DNA of 45,817 bases from NCBI GenBank assembly GCA_947175605.1, contig CAMWNH010000007.1, positions 1 to 45,817 of the forward strand, written 5' to 3'. The position numbers were made by a program, and so were the translations under genes. Below, in pieces: positions 1 to 8,761 of this stretch (position 1 is the first letter of the stretch; every line of letters begins with the position of its first letter). Under the pieces are notes generated by a model. The model had not been told where the DNA came from. It worked only from the letters and a program-made list of their open reading frames with translations, and ran no database searches. The DNA comes from an uncultured Porphyromonadaceae bacterium (GTDB lineage: Bacteria; Bacteroidota; Bacteroidia; Bacteroidales; Muribaculaceae).

Positions 1-20
1 CGTTCGGGGCGGCGAAGGGC

Positions 21-60
21 GGATTAAACGGGATTTATCGGGATTAATCGGGATTTATCG
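21..60. repeat. four 10-bp tandem repeats
   Basis: Four head-to-tail 10-mers lie side by side: GGATTAAACG, GGATTTATCG, GGATTAATCG and GGATTTATCG. The period equals about one helical turn. They sit 39 bp past the stop codon of mutS, in the only non-coding stretch at the left edge. No function is evident. The array could be a short expandable repeat or phased protein-binding sites. Confidence 0.75.
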
Positions 61-98
61 TGGGATGTTTTCTGCTGCGCTGAGGCTTGGGTGGGGTG

Positions 99-2720
99 TC
101 AGTTTTTGCCGGTGAGGATTTTGCGGATGTCGTGGAGTTTGGTGAGGGCCTGGATGGGGGTGAGGTTGTTGATGTCGATGCCGATTATTTCGTCGCGAAT
201 TCCGGCCAGGACGGGGTCGTCGAGCTGGAAGAAGCTCAGTTGCATGCCTGCTTCTTGCTTCTGCTCGGGTGCGGCCGGCTCTACACGGGCTTTTGTGCCT
301 TCTGAGGCGGCTTTTTCGAGCTGTTGGAGGACCTGGTCGGCGCGGCGCACTATTGCCGGTGGCATGCCTGCGAGCTTGGCCACGTGGATTCCGAAGCTGT
401 GCTCGGAGCCTCCTCGGGCGAGCTTGCGCAGGAATACGACTTTGCCGTCGATTTCGCGCACGGATACGTTGTAGTTGGCGATGCGGGGGAAGGTGGCTTC
501 CATGTCGTTGAGCTCGTGGTAGTGGGTGGCGAAGAGTGTTTTGGGATGCATGCCGGCGTGTGTGGCGATGTATTCGACGATGGCCCATGCGATGGATATG
601 CCGTCGTAGGTGGATGTGCCTCGGCCGAGTTCGTCGAAGAGGATGAGGGAGCGGGGACTCATGTTGTTGAGGATGGATGCGGCTTCGTTCATCTCGACCA
701 TGAATGTGCTTTCGCCGAGGGATATGTTGTCGCTGGCTCCGACACGAGTGAATATTTTGTCGACTACGCCTATTCTGGCGCTCGTGGCTGCGACGAAACA
801 GCCGGTCTGGGCCATTATGACGTTGAGGGCTGTCTGACGCAGGAGAGCGGATTTACCGGACATGTTCGGGCCGGTGATCATCATGATCTGTGTGGCTTCG
901 TTTTCGAGCTCGACGGTGTTGGCGATGTATGGTTCGCCGGGTGGGAGCTGTCGCTCGATGACGGGGTGTCGTGCGTCTTCGAGCCGGAGGACGAGGGAGT
1001 CGTCGACTACGGGGCGGGAGTAGCGGTTCTCGAGGGATACGCGTGTGAATGCGTTGAGGACGTCGAGGCGTGCGAGTAGGGCTGCGTTGAGCTGCAGGAC
1101 GGGGATGTACTGCGCCAGGTCGCGCACCAGCGCCATGTACAGGCGGTTCTGTATGGCGTCGATCTTTTCCTGGGCTCCGAGTATTTTTTCTTCGTATTGC
1201 TTGAGTTCCTCGGTGATGTATCGTTCGGCGTTGACGAGTGTCTGTTTGCGCACCCATTGGGGGGGCACTTTGTCGCGGTGTGTGTTTGTGACTTCGATGT
1301 AGTAGCCGAATACGTTGTTGTAGCCTACTTTGAGGCTTGGGATGCCTGTGTCTTCGGCTTCGCGGGCCTGGAGGCGCAGGAGGTAGTCTTTGCCCTGGTA
1401 TGCGATGGCCCGGAGGTCGTCGAGCTCGGGGTCTACGCCTGCGGCTATTATCTCGCCATGTGCTGCGGGGCCTTGTGTGTCGTCGCGCAGTTCGCGGGTG
1501 ATACGATCGCAGACGAGGGTGCAGGGGTTGAGCTGCTCGCCGATGCTGCGCAGTGCGGGGAGGCCGCTGTCGGCGCAGAGACGTGCCAGGGGTGCCACGG
1601 CGAGGAGGGCGTTGCGTATCTGGAGCATTTCGCGGGGGGATACGCGTTCGCAGGCTACTTTGGCTACGAGTCGTTCGAGATCGCCGATGCCTGTGAGGAG
1701 TTCGCGAATGCTGTCGCGGGTGTCGGGTGTGCGGAAGAAGTGTTCGACTATGTCGAGGCGCTCGTTTATGGCGTCGGGGTCTTTCAGAGGGAAGAGAAGC
1801 CAGCGGCGGAGGAGTCGTGAGCCCATGGGGCTGACTGTGCGGTCGAGGATGTCGAGGAGGCTCTTGCCTTCGGGGTCGAGGGGCTGTATGAGCTCGAGGT
1901 TGCGGACGGTGAATCGGTCGAGCCTTACGTAGCGTTCTTCTTCGATGCGGGCCAGTGAGCTGATGTGGGAGGTGTGGGAGTGCTTCGTGAGGTCGAGGTA
2001 GTGGAGGATGGCTCCTGCGGCGATGATGCCGTGTGTGAGGCGTTCGACGCCGAATCCTTTGAGGGATGTGGTGCCGAACTGTTTGAGGAGACGCTCGGAG
2101 GCGGCGTCGGATGTGAAGAGCCACTCGTCGAGGTCGAAGATGAGGTAGCGCTGGGATAGCTCGTCTTCGACGCGCTGGCGGAGGCCGTGGCGCACGAGGA
2201 GTTCTTTCGGGGCCATGTTGGCCAGTATCTTGTCGATGTAGTCGGGTGTGCCTTCGGCGCAGAGGAATTCGCCTGTGCTGATGTCGAGGAAGGCTACTCC
2301 CCAGAGTGCTTTTCCGACGTGGAGTGCGGCGAGGAAGTTGTTCTCGCCCCGGGAGAGGACGTTGTCGCTAAGGGCTACGCCGGGTGTGACGAGCTCGATT
2401 ATGTCGCGCTTGACGAGTTTCTTCGTGAGCTTGGGGTCCTCGAGCTGTTCGCAGATTGCGACGCGCTTGCCTGCGCGTACGAGCTTGGGGAGGTATGTGT
2501 CGAGGGCGTGATGGGGGAATCCGGCGAGCTCGACGTACTGTGCGGAGCCGTTGGCGCGTCGTGTGAGAGTGATACCGAGAATCTCGGATGCTACGATTGC
2601 GTCGTCGGAGAAGGTTTCGTAGAAGTCGCCTACGCGAAAGAGAAGCACGGCGTCGGGATGCTTTGCCTTCATCTCGGCGTACTGCTTCATCAGTGGGGTC
2701 TCGACTATCTTCTTAGCCAT
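99..2720 (-). CDS. mutS: DNA mismatch repair ATPase MutS
   Basis: MutS recognises base mismatches and small loops, and starts repair through MutL. The 873-aa length is normal for bacterial MutS1. The N-terminal mismatch-binding Phe-x-Glu is visible as F33-Y34-E35 in GDFYETF. The connector, lever and clamp regions follow. The C-terminal ABC-type ATPase has a Walker A motif GPNMSGKS at about 617-624 and a Walker B motif LILFDEL ending near 698, followed by the GRGTSTYDG signature and the THYHEL histidine switch. A C-terminal helix-turn-helix dimerisation end is present ([13 protein letters not shown]). The ATG overlaps the upstream membrane-protein gene by 8 nt, so it appears to be the last gene of a three-gene operon. 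mutL lies separately at 41.4 kb. Confidence 0.98.
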   Translation of the reverse strand: MAKKIVETPLMKQYAEMKAKHPDAVLLFRVGDFYETFSDDAIVASEILGITLTRRANGSAQYVELAGFPHHALDTYLPKLVRAGKRVAICEQLEDPKLTKKLVKRDIIELVTPGVALSDNVLSRGENNFLAALHVGKALWGVAFLDISTGEFLCAEGTPDYIDKILANMAPKELLVRHGLRQRVEDELSQRYLIFDLDEWLFTSDAASERLLKQFGTTSLKGFGVERLTHGIIAAGAILHYLDLTKHSHTSHISSLARIEEERYVRLDRFTVRNLELIQPLDPEGKSLLDILDRTVSPMGSRLLRRWLLFPLKDPDAINERLDIVEHFFRTPDTRDSIRELLTGIGDLERLVAKVACERVSPREMLQIRNALLAVAPLARLCADSGLPALRSIGEQLNPCTLVCDRITRELRDDTQGPAAHGEIIAAGVDPELDDLRAIAYQGKDYLLRLQAREAEDTGIPSLKVGYNNVFGYYIEVTNTHRDKVPPQWVRKQTLVNAERYITEELKQYEEKILGAQEKIDAIQNRLYMALVRDLAQYIPVLQLNAALLARLDVLNAFTRVSLENRYSRPVVDDSLVLRLEDARHPVIERQLPPGEPYIANTVELENEATQIMMITGPNMSGKSALLRQTALNVIMAQTGCFVAATSARIGVVDKIFTRVGASDNISLGESTFMVEMNEAASILNNMSPRSLILFDELGRGTSTYDGISIAWAIVEYIATHAGMHPKTLFATHYHELNDMEATFPRIANYNVSVREIDGKVVFLRKLARGGSEHSFGIHVAKLAGMPPAIVRRADQVLQQLEKAASEGTKARVEPAAPEQKQEAGMQLSFFQLDDPVLAGIRDEIIGIDINNLTPIQALTKLHDIRKILTGKN

Positions 2721-3087
2721 TTTTCTTGAGTTTCCTTAGGCGTGCGGGAATGGCGATGGAGGTGTATATCTGAATGGCTGCTCCGGCCAATGTGAAGGCT
2801 AAGAAGTCGCGCATTGTGCCTCCGGGAACGAAGAGAAACACGCAGGCTGCGCAGAAGAAGATGGCGCTCCAGAGCTGAATGCGCATGAGCCGTGTGAGCT
2901 TGAGATCGCCTTCGACTTCGGGACGGGTGAATATGCGCGCTACGAGCAGAATGAGGGCTCCGGCGGCGGCGATCCAGCGGTAGACTTCTACGGGCTGCCA
3001 ACGGGGTAGGGTGAGGGCTATCATGAAGAGGATGAGGCCAAGGGATGCGAGGCCGTCCATATGCGGGAGGGTCTTTCGTGCTTTCAT
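2713..3087 (-). CDS. small polytopic membrane protein, unknown function
   Basis: This is a 124-aa protein with about four hydrophobic segments (roughly residues 13-28, 36-53, 71-87 and 92-112) and a basic C-terminus ending in RKLKKNG. No enzymatic motif is visible. The start codon overlaps the stop of the FtsB-like gene by 4 nt (ATGA arrangement), and its own end overlaps mutS by 8 nt. Translation of the three genes is therefore probably coupled. The position between a divisome-type gene and mutS resembles small conserved membrane proteins found there in other Bacteroidales, but I do not recognise a named family. Confidence 0.85.
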   Translation of the reverse strand: MKARKTLPHMDGLASLGLILFMIALTLPRWQPVEVYRWIAAAGALILLVARIFTRPEVEGDLKLTRLMRIQLWSAIFFCAACVFLFVPGGTMRDFLAFTLAGAAIQIYTSIAIPARLRKLKKNG

Positions 3088-3407
3088 TTTTTGGAGGTTG
3101 AAGGGTCGTCGAATACGAAAACGTCTTCGCCGGTGCGTTTCATGTTGTATTGCTCGCGCACGACGTGTTCCATGATTTCGGGGTCGTGTACGAGGTTTTC
3201 GTTAAGTGCGCGGTAGTATAGCATGGTGTCGCGTTGTGCGGCAAGCTCTACGCGCAGGGAGTCGAGAGTGTGCTCGTATCGCATGCGGCTGATAACGGAG
3301 TTGTCGCCCATGAAGAATACGTAGGCGGCGATAGCGAGAGCTATTATGGTAGGGAGGGGCAGGAATCGGCTTGCCCATTTGCGGGCTGATGCGGCTTTTT
3401 CGTTCAC
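3084..3407 (-). CDS. FtsB/DivIC-family septum formation initiator
   Basis: The 107-aa protein has a short basic N-terminus, one transmembrane helix at about residues 17-33, then a coiled-coil-like stretch rich in Leu, Arg and Glu (about 40-75) and an acidic tail. This is the classic bitopic layout of FtsB/DivIC proteins, which form a periplasmic complex with FtsL and FtsQ/DivIB at the septum. The C-terminal part has the family-typical HVVREQYNMKRTGEDVF segment. The start is GTG; no ATG precedes the membrane helix in this frame. A TAACTTTG -7 element lies 26 bp upstream. It is probably the first gene of the operon leading to mutS. Confidence 0.88.
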   Translation of the reverse strand: MNEKAASARKWASRFLPLPTIIALAIAAYVFFMGDNSVISRMRYEHTLDSLRVELAAQRDTMLYYRALNENLVHDPEIMEHVVREQYNMKRTGEDVFVFDDPSTSKK

Positions 3408-3432
3408 GGGGAGGGATTGGTTTTGATATATG

Positions 3433-3440
3433 CAAAGTTA
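3433..3440 (-). promoter_or_regulatory. -7 element TAACTTTG for the ftsB-like operon
   Basis: This is an exact match to the Bacteroidetes TAnnTTTG -7 consensus on the minus strand, 26 bp before the GTG start. No convincing -33 TTG is seen at the expected spacing. Confidence 0.6.
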
Positions 3441-3480
3441 CGGAAAAATACGGGGGGAGCGAGGTGAAAGTGAATTTTTT

Positions 3481-3512
3481 TTTGGCGGGAGTTGAAAAAA
3501 TGCGTAACTTTG
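3481..3512 (+). promoter_or_regulatory. tRNA-Gln promoter (TTTG-N20-TAACTTTG)
   Basis: The -33 element TTTG is at 3481-3484 and the -7 element TAACTTTG at 3505-3512, with a 20-bp spacer. This is a full Bacteroidetes sigma-ABfr-type promoter. It lies about 35 bp before the tRNA, so a short 5' leader would be removed from the transcript. Confidence 0.8.
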
Positions 3513-3547
3513 CAGTCGCACAGCCGTCTATGGGTTGTGCGGCACAG

Positions 3548-3618
3548 AGTCTTATGGTGTAATGGTAGCACTACAGGTTTTGGTTCTGTCTGTCCAGGTT
3601 CGAATCCTGGTAAGACTA
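3548..3618 (+). tRNA. trnQ: tRNA-Gln (anticodon TTG)
   Basis: The 71-nt gene folds as a cloverleaf. The acceptor stem is AGTCTTA (3548-3554) with TAAGACT (3611-3617) and discriminator A3618. The anticodon stem is ACAGG/TCTGT with the loop TTTTGGT, which places anticodon TTG at 3580-3582 and reads CAA. The T-arm has GGTTCGAATCC. The 3' CCA is not encoded (the genome continues CAAGG). It has its own promoter upstream and a strong intrinsic terminator directly downstream, so it is a single-gene unit. Confidence 0.97.
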
Positions 3619-3620
3619 CA

Positions 3621-3653
3621 AGGCGCCCCCCGCATTGCGGGGGGCGCCTTTTT
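3621..3653 (+). terminator. intrinsic terminator after tRNA-Gln
   Basis: A perfect 13-bp GC-rich stem (3621-3633 with 3637-3649) has a 3-nt loop ATT and is followed by TTTTT. It starts 3 nt after the tRNA end. Confidence 0.93.
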
Positions 3654-3675
3654 AGTTGGGGGGGGCTGACTATTG

Positions 3676-6600
3676 TCAGAAGCGGATGGTGCGTGTCTCG
3701 GAGCCTTTGTGGAGGATGTAGAAGTGTCCTTTCTCGGGCTTGGCAACGGGGAGGCCGAGGAGGTCGTAGTAGCGTGCCTCGGGTTCGCTATCGATGGCTA
3801 CGTTGTCGACGCCTGTGATGGTGTGGCCTTCGTCGTTGACGGTGTAGACATAGAGGTGTCCGGCATCGTAGGAGTCAGTCTGCTGCCGGTTGCCGTCGTT
3901 GAAGATGACCTTATGGTTGCCTTCGAGTTCGGTGACGGGGAGAGTGACCTTCCAGTAGGGGCTCTCGGCAGCGGCGCGGCGACGTGATGAGGGCGTGACG
4001 GAGCCGCTGACGAGTTCCATTGCAGTTCCGGGCCAGGCGCCGAGGTGTTCGTGCTTGAGTTCGACGGGCGTATTCATATCAACTCCGTCGAGGTAGGTGT
4101 AGGCGTATACCGTCTGCCATGGCGTGGATTTTTCGTCGCGGAAGTAGAGTTCGACGAATTCGGCTCCGGGGCGAGCATAGGAGGGCAGGGGAGCGGCCTC
4201 GGTGGTGTCGCGTTCGGGCTCCTGCGAGGACTGGGCGTTGTAGTCGAACTGCCCCTTGAGCCAGTTGACCTTGTCGGTCAGAGCCTGCTTTACGGCGGCG
4301 AGCTTGCCGTCGATGTCCCTGTTGTCGGTCACGGGTGTGGGGTTGTTGTTGCCGTTGTAGGAGGGCAGGGGCTCGTTGTGCCAGCGTTGATAGTCGGCAG
4401 TGGCAGCGGCCTTGAGATGAGCGGCGTAAGCGTCGAGAGCTTCGAAGAGCTTGGAGTATCCGTTCTCCTTGTCGAGGATCCAGCGGAATGTGGCTTTGGC
4501 CTTGTCGTTGAAGCGGGCGTTCTGACGCAGTTCGCGCACCCAGGTGTTGCCGTAGGATTCGGGGTAGTCGTAGAAGAAGTTATGGGAGCCACCCTCGAAT
4601 GCGTGGCCGCAGTCCCAGAGGGGCGAGAAGTGCCATTTTTCGCCTTCGCCGTGGTCGCGGAAGAGATATGTGGAGCCGTGGTATGCCTCGTAGTGGGAGA
4701 TGATTTCCTCAACGATATAGTAGCGTGCGGCATCGTCGAGGTCGAGGTATTTCCAGAGGTCATCGTTGGCGCCCTTGACGAGGTTGTGGATGGTGGTGAA
4801 CTGCTCGCTGATGAATTTTTCCTGAAGCGGGGAATAGACTTCTGGAGTGTCGTAGGTCACCATCAGTTCGGGGTACATGTTCGTGTTGTTTCCGGGATAG
4901 ATGCGGAACTGGTTCTCGTCCTCGAGATAGTTATCGAGTTCGACGATGTATCCGCCGGAGATGAGAGCGGGGTCGTTGACTTCGTCGTCGAGTTCGGTGA
5001 TGTTCACGCGGTCCTTTTCGACGCGGATGCTCTCGGTGAGGAAGTAGAGGCCGCGGTAGTTGCCGTTGATGACTACTTCGACGGGCTGCTGCCAGGGGGT
5101 CCAGGGGAGTTCGGCGGCCTTGCCGAGCCAGAAGCCCGTGAAGTTGCGCATGTATCCGAAGGCGTCGTCGGCGTGTGTGAGCAGGGCGAAGTGCTTGCTC
5201 TTGGAGAGGCCGAGCAGGGAAGCCTTGGCGCCGAGCTTGAGCTTGAAGGGCTTTTTGGAGAAGCCGGTGCGGGTGTAGTTGCCGCGGGCCTTAATCTGGA
5301 GGGGCAGGGGTTCTTCTTTTGAGCCGACGGACTGCGCGCCTTCGGCTTCGAGCCATTCGCATCCGTTGATGTCGAGCCAGTATTCGGCGTTGGTGAAGTA
5401 GTTCTTGTGCGAGAGGTCGCGGTCGATTATCTCATTTTCGAAGTTCGAGTGGGTCTCATCGCTATAGACATTGATGTAGAGCACGGGGAGGGTGCCGGAG
5501 AGGCCTTCGACGGGAAGGTCTTCGACGAACACGCCGCCTACGGCCACCTTTAGGACGGGTGCGTTGTAGCCGCCGTGGCCGTCGGGCTCGAGGGTGAATC
5601 GCAGGGTGACATCCGATAGGCCGTCGCCGGGACAGGATATGTTGTTCTGTCCGTTGCTCAGCGCCAGGGTGTAGTTGCAGATGCCTGTGATGGCGTTGGA
5701 ACTGCCGTTAGGACCGAAGTTGGGATCCCATCCCATGCCGGCAATCTTGAATTCGCCGCTGAGGCGGTCGAGGTGTAGTTCGTAGATGTTGGTCTTGGGC
5801 TGGCGCACGAAGGGTGTGGCGCCGGCGAAGTTCCAGCCGCCGTAGTTGGCTCCGATGAGGTAGAGTTCGGGATAGGTGGAGTATATGTCGAAGTTCTCGG
5901 TGGCGTATTCGGGCAGGGGAGCGGCTTCGGTGGTGTCGCGCGCGGGCTCGGTGGCTTCGGGGGTGCGGGTGTAGTCGCCGAACTGACCCTTGAGCCAGCC
6001 TATTTTGGAGCTAAGATGACCGAGGACGGCATTGAGGCGGGCCTGCATGTCGGTATTGTCGATGATGTCTGCAGCCTGATATACACCTGTGACGGTGGGC
6101 TTGGGCGCGTCTTTCCATCTTGCACGGTCGGCCTTCGCGGGTTCCTTGAGGAGTTCGGCATAGGCCTCGAGGGCCTCGTAGAGGTCCTTGTAGCCGTTGT
6201 TCATGAACCATGCCCAGAGGTCTTTCACCTTGTTGTTGAACTTCTCGTTGGCGCGCATGGAGGGAATCCATGTGTTGCCGTAGAGGTCGCAGTTGTAGAA
6301 GAAGTTGTCGGTTCTGCCGTTGAAGGCGTTACCGCAGTCCCAGAGGGGTGAGAAGTGCCATTTCTGTCCTTCGCCACGGTCGCGGAAGAGGTATGTCGAG
6401 CCGTGGTATGATTCGGTGTGGGATATGATTTCTTCGACGAGGTAGTATTTTGCGGCATCGTCGAGATCCATGTATCGCCAGAGCTCGTCGGAGCGGTTGG
6501 CCTCGCCCACGGCGTCGTTCATGGCCGTGAACTGGTCCTTGATGAATCGTTTCTGCAGGTCGGAGTATTCTTCGGGGGTGTCGTAGGTGACGCGGAGCAC

Positions 6601-7686
6601 GTCGAGTTGCTGGCCGGATACGCAGCTTTTTTCGGGAAGCTGTAGCTGCGATTCGGCGGGCTCGTCGTAGTTGTCGAGTTCGACGATGTATCCGCCGGAG
6701 ATGAGCGTGGGATCGTCGGTGAGGTCGTCGAGTTCGGAGATGTTCACGCGGTCCTTTTCGATGCGGATGCTCTCGGTGAGGAAATAGAGGCCGCGGTAGT
6801 CGCCGTTGATGACCACTTCCACGGGTCGTTGGTCGGGGGTCCAGGGGAGTCCGATTGCTCGTCCGAGCCAGAATCCTGTGAAGTTGCGCATGTAGCCGAA
6901 GTTGTCGTCGGCGTGGGCGAGCAGGGCGAAGTGCTTGCTCTTGGAGAGGCCGAGCAGCGAGGTCTTGGCTGCGAGCTTGAGTTTGAAGGGCTTTTTGGCG
7001 AAACCCAGTCGGGTGTAGTTGCCGCGGGCCTTGATGCTGAGAGCTTCGGGGGCATCCTTGGAGCCGACGAGGGCGGCGCCGTTTTCGTCCTCAAGCCAGT
7101 ATTCGGCAATGGTGAAGTAGTTCTTGTGATCGAGGTTGCGGTCGATGATCTCGTCCTGGTAGTGTGCTTTTTCCTCGTCCTTATAGACGTTGATATAGAG
7201 CACGGGGAGCTTTCCGGACATGCCTGTGGGCACGCGTGGTTCGTCGGGCTCTGTGGGGCCGACGGGGCCGGAGGGGAAGCTAACCCTGAGTGTGAGACCG
7301 TTCTGTTGTTCGGATCGGAAGCTCTTGTCGGAGAGCGAGAAGCTGAATGTGACGTTCTGAAGACCTTCGGCATTCATGTTTCCACTGCGATAGGATAGGG
7401 TAGCGGAAGATGTGGACGACGAAATGGAGGGGCCTCCGAAGTCGAATTGCTGCCAGTTGTCGTCGGCGAGCTTGAAGCTGCCGTTCAATTCGGGGAGGGT
7501 GAGGGTGTACTCGTTGCCGTTGCGGGTGAAACGATAGTTCTCGTTCACGGCCCACCCGTCGCCGGTCATTGCGCCGCGGATGTAGACGATGGGGTAGCCC
7601 TCACTGTCGGTGATTGCGGCGGACACGTTATTTCCCCAGGCCAGCACGGCTGTGACGGCCCCGAGAAGCAAGCGTTTTAATTTCAT
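3676..7686 (-). CDS. secreted protein with two tandem CotH-like domains
   Basis: This is a 1336-aa secreted protein. I choose the ATG at 7686 because it starts directly before a signal peptide (MKLKRLLLGAVTAVLAWG, cleavage near VSA-A24) and lies downstream of a -7 element; the open frame continues 32 codons upstream into promoter sequence. Order of parts: a SusE/F-like beta-sandwich (about 28-140); a CotH-like domain (about 158-570) with ARGNYTR, KPFKLKL, GLYFLTESIRIEKDRVN and GGYIVELDNY; a second beta-sandwich (about 600-730); a second CotH-like domain (about 740-1150) with the same motifs; a starch-binding-like module (WPGTAMELV, about 1190-1290); and a C-terminal sorting-like tail (RYYDLLGLPVAKPEKG). 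CotH proteins are atypical protein kinases in spores, but the role in Bacteroidetes is not established. It is likely surface-exposed or secreted. Confidence 0.9.
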   Translation of the reverse strand: MKLKRLLLGAVTAVLAWGNNVSAAITDSEGYPIVYIRGAMTGDGWAVNENYRFTRNGNEYTLTLPELNGSFKLADDNWQQFDFGGPSISSSTSSATLSYRSGNMNAEGLQNVTFSFSLSDKSFRSEQQNGLTLRVSFPSGPVGPTEPDEPRVPTGMSGKLPVLYINVYKDEEKAHYQDEIIDRNLDHKNYFTIAEYWLEDENGAALVGSKDAPEALSIKARGNYTRLGFAKKPFKLKLAAKTSLLGLSKSKHFALLAHADDNFGYMRNFTGFWLGRAIGLPWTPDQRPVEVVINGDYRGLYFLTESIRIEKDRVNISELDDLTDDPTLISGGYIVELDNYDEPAESQLQLPEKSCVSGQQLDVLRVTYDTPEEYSDLQKRFIKDQFTAMNDAVGEANRSDELWRYMDLDDAAKYYLVEEIISHTESYHGSTYLFRDRGEGQKWHFSPLWDCGNAFNGRTDNFFYNCDLYGNTWIPSMRANEKFNNKVKDLWAWFMNNGYKDLYEALEAYAELLKEPAKADRARWKDAPKPTVTGVYQAADIIDNTDMQARLNAVLGHLSSKIGWLKGQFGDYTRTPEATEPARDTTEAAPLPEYATENFDIYSTYPELYLIGANYGGWNFAGATPFVRQPKTNIYELHLDRLSGEFKIAGMGWDPNFGPNGSSNAITGICNYTLALSNGQNNISCPGDGLSDVTLRFTLEPDGHGGYNAPVLKVAVGGVFVEDLPVEGLSGTLPVLYINVYSDETHSNFENEIIDRDLSHKNYFTNAEYWLDINGCEWLEAEGAQSVGSKEEPLPLQIKARGNYTRTGFSKKPFKLKLGAKASLLGLSKSKHFALLTHADDAFGYMRNFTGFWLGKAAELPWTPWQQPVEVVINGNYRGLYFLTESIRVEKDRVNITELDDEVNDPALISGGYIVELDNYLEDENQFRIYPGNNTNMYPELMVTYDTPEVYSPLQEKFISEQFTTIHNLVKGANDDLWKYLDLDDAARYYIVEEIISHYEAYHGSTYLFRDHGEGEKWHFSPLWDCGHAFEGGSHNFFYDYPESYGNTWVRELRQNARFNDKAKATFRWILDKENGYSKLFEALDAYAAHLKAAATADYQRWHNEPLPSYNGNNNPTPVTDNRDIDGKLAAVKQALTDKVNWLKGQFDYNAQSSQEPERDTTEAAPLPSYARPGAEFVELYFRDEKSTPWQTVYAYTYLDGVDMNTPVELKHEHLGAWPGTAMELVSGSVTPSSRRRAAAESPYWKVTLPVTELEGNHKVIFNDGNRQQTDSYDAGHLYVYTVNDEGHTITGVDNVAIDSEPEARYYDLLGLPVAKPEKGHFYILHKGSETRTIRF

Positions 7687-7736
7687 TGTGTTTTGATGGT
7701 TTATTGTTTGTTTGAATCGATTTTTCGGAAACTTTA

Positions 7737-7744
7737 CAAAGTTA
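7737..7744 (-). promoter_or_regulatory. -7 element TAACTTTG for the CotH-domain gene
   Basis: An exact TAnnTTTG match on the minus strand, 50 bp upstream of the chosen ATG at 7686. This supports that start over the longer frame. No clear -33 TTG is seen at 19-21 bp. Confidence 0.6.
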
Positions 7745-7836
7745 CTAAAAAAAACGGAGCGGGGCTGCGTAAAGTCGAACAAAATACGCGCGAGGGCCGT
7801 TTTTCATGTATATTTCAACTTAATTTATTTACAGAG

Positions 7837-8736
7837 ATGACCAATATAGCCGCAGATGAAATAATCGGACGCAATGTGCGTCTGCTATCCGAGACTGATG
7901 ATGCCGAGCGCCGCATGACGCCTCCGGGCGAGGGTCCGCTGCCTTCGGTGGCGGCGCTGGATGATTTTATAGACAGTGTGCGGACGGTCATTTTTCCGGA
8001 GTTCTTTGACCGCCGGCGGTCGATGCGCTCGCTGCGTCCGGCGGTGATAGGCACGAAGGTGGAGAAGATCTTCACCATTCTTGGTTCGGAGATCGCCAAG
8101 GGTTTTCAGCTCGAGGGGCGCAGTAGTTGCGACGAGGCCACGGACCGCTCGCGTCGTCTTGCTCTGGACTTCATAGACCGTCTGCCGGAGATAAAGCGCC
8201 TGCTCTACACCGACGTGCAGGCACTGTTCAACAACGATCCTGCGGCCGATGATTACAGCGAAATCATTCTGAGCTATCCTGCCGTCCAGGCTATGATCAA
8301 CTATCGCTCGGCCCACGCGCTGCTGGAGCTGGGCATCCCCGTGATTCCGCGGGTGCTGACGGAACTGGCACACTCGGCCACGGGCATAGACATAAATCCC
8401 GGGGCGCGCATAGGCGAGTATTTCGCCATCGACCACGGCACGGGCATAGTGATAGGCCAGACTGCTATCATCGGGCGCCATGTGACGCTCTATCAGGGCG
8501 TGACGTTGGGCGCGCGCAAGTTCTCGCTGGACGAGAGCGGGCTGCCGGTGAACGTCCCGCGTCATCCGATCATCGAGGATAACGTGACGGTCTACTCCAA
8601 TGCCTCGATCCTGGGCCGGATCACGGTGGGGCATGATTCGATAATCGGGGGTAACGTGTGGCTCACGGAATCGGTGGCGCCGCATTCGAAGGTGCTCCAG
8701 AGCCCGCAGACAACAGTAAGCAATCTCAAGAACTAA
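7837..8736 (+). CDS. cysE: serine O-acetyltransferase
   Basis: The enzyme transfers acetyl from acetyl-CoA to L-serine to give O-acetylserine for cysteine synthesis. I choose the ATG at 7837 (299 aa); the frame is open upstream, but that region overlaps the divergent promoter. The N-terminal helical domain is followed by a left-handed beta-helix of hexapeptide repeats, visible as INPGARIGEYF, DHGTGIVIGQTA, GRHVTLYQGVTLGA and ITVGHDSIIGG. The catalytic His-Asp region is IDHGTG. The long N-terminus and the absence of a C-terminal inhibitory extension resemble the EpsC/SAT type common in Bacteroidetes. cysK follows after 25 bp, so the two steps from serine to cysteine are probably co-transcribed. 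A weak -7-like TATATTTC lies at 7809-7816. Confidence 0.93.
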   Translation: MTNIAADEIIGRNVRLLSETDDAERRMTPPGEGPLPSVAALDDFIDSVRTVIFPEFFDRRRSMRSLRPAVIGTKVEKIFTILGSEIAKGFQLEGRSSCDEATDRSRRLALDFIDRLPEIKRLLYTDVQALFNNDPAADDYSEIILSYPAVQAMINYRSAHALLELGIPVIPRVLTELAHSATGIDINPGARIGEYFAIDHGTGIVIGQTAIIGRHVTLYQGVTLGARKFSLDESGLPVNVPRHPIIEDNVTVYSNASILGRITVGHDSIIGGNVWLTESVAPHSKVLQSPQTTVSNLKN

Positions 8737-8761
8737 CAATAAAACACCATATACGACACTT

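Noticed and set aside
853-2124. A 423-codon minus-strand frame inside mutS
   Set aside because: An out-of-frame shadow of mutS with an Arg/His/Pro-rich translation.
4045-5322. A 425-codon plus-strand frame opposite the CotH-domain gene
   Set aside because: Antisense shadow with Val/Gly/Glu-rich translation and no independent signals.
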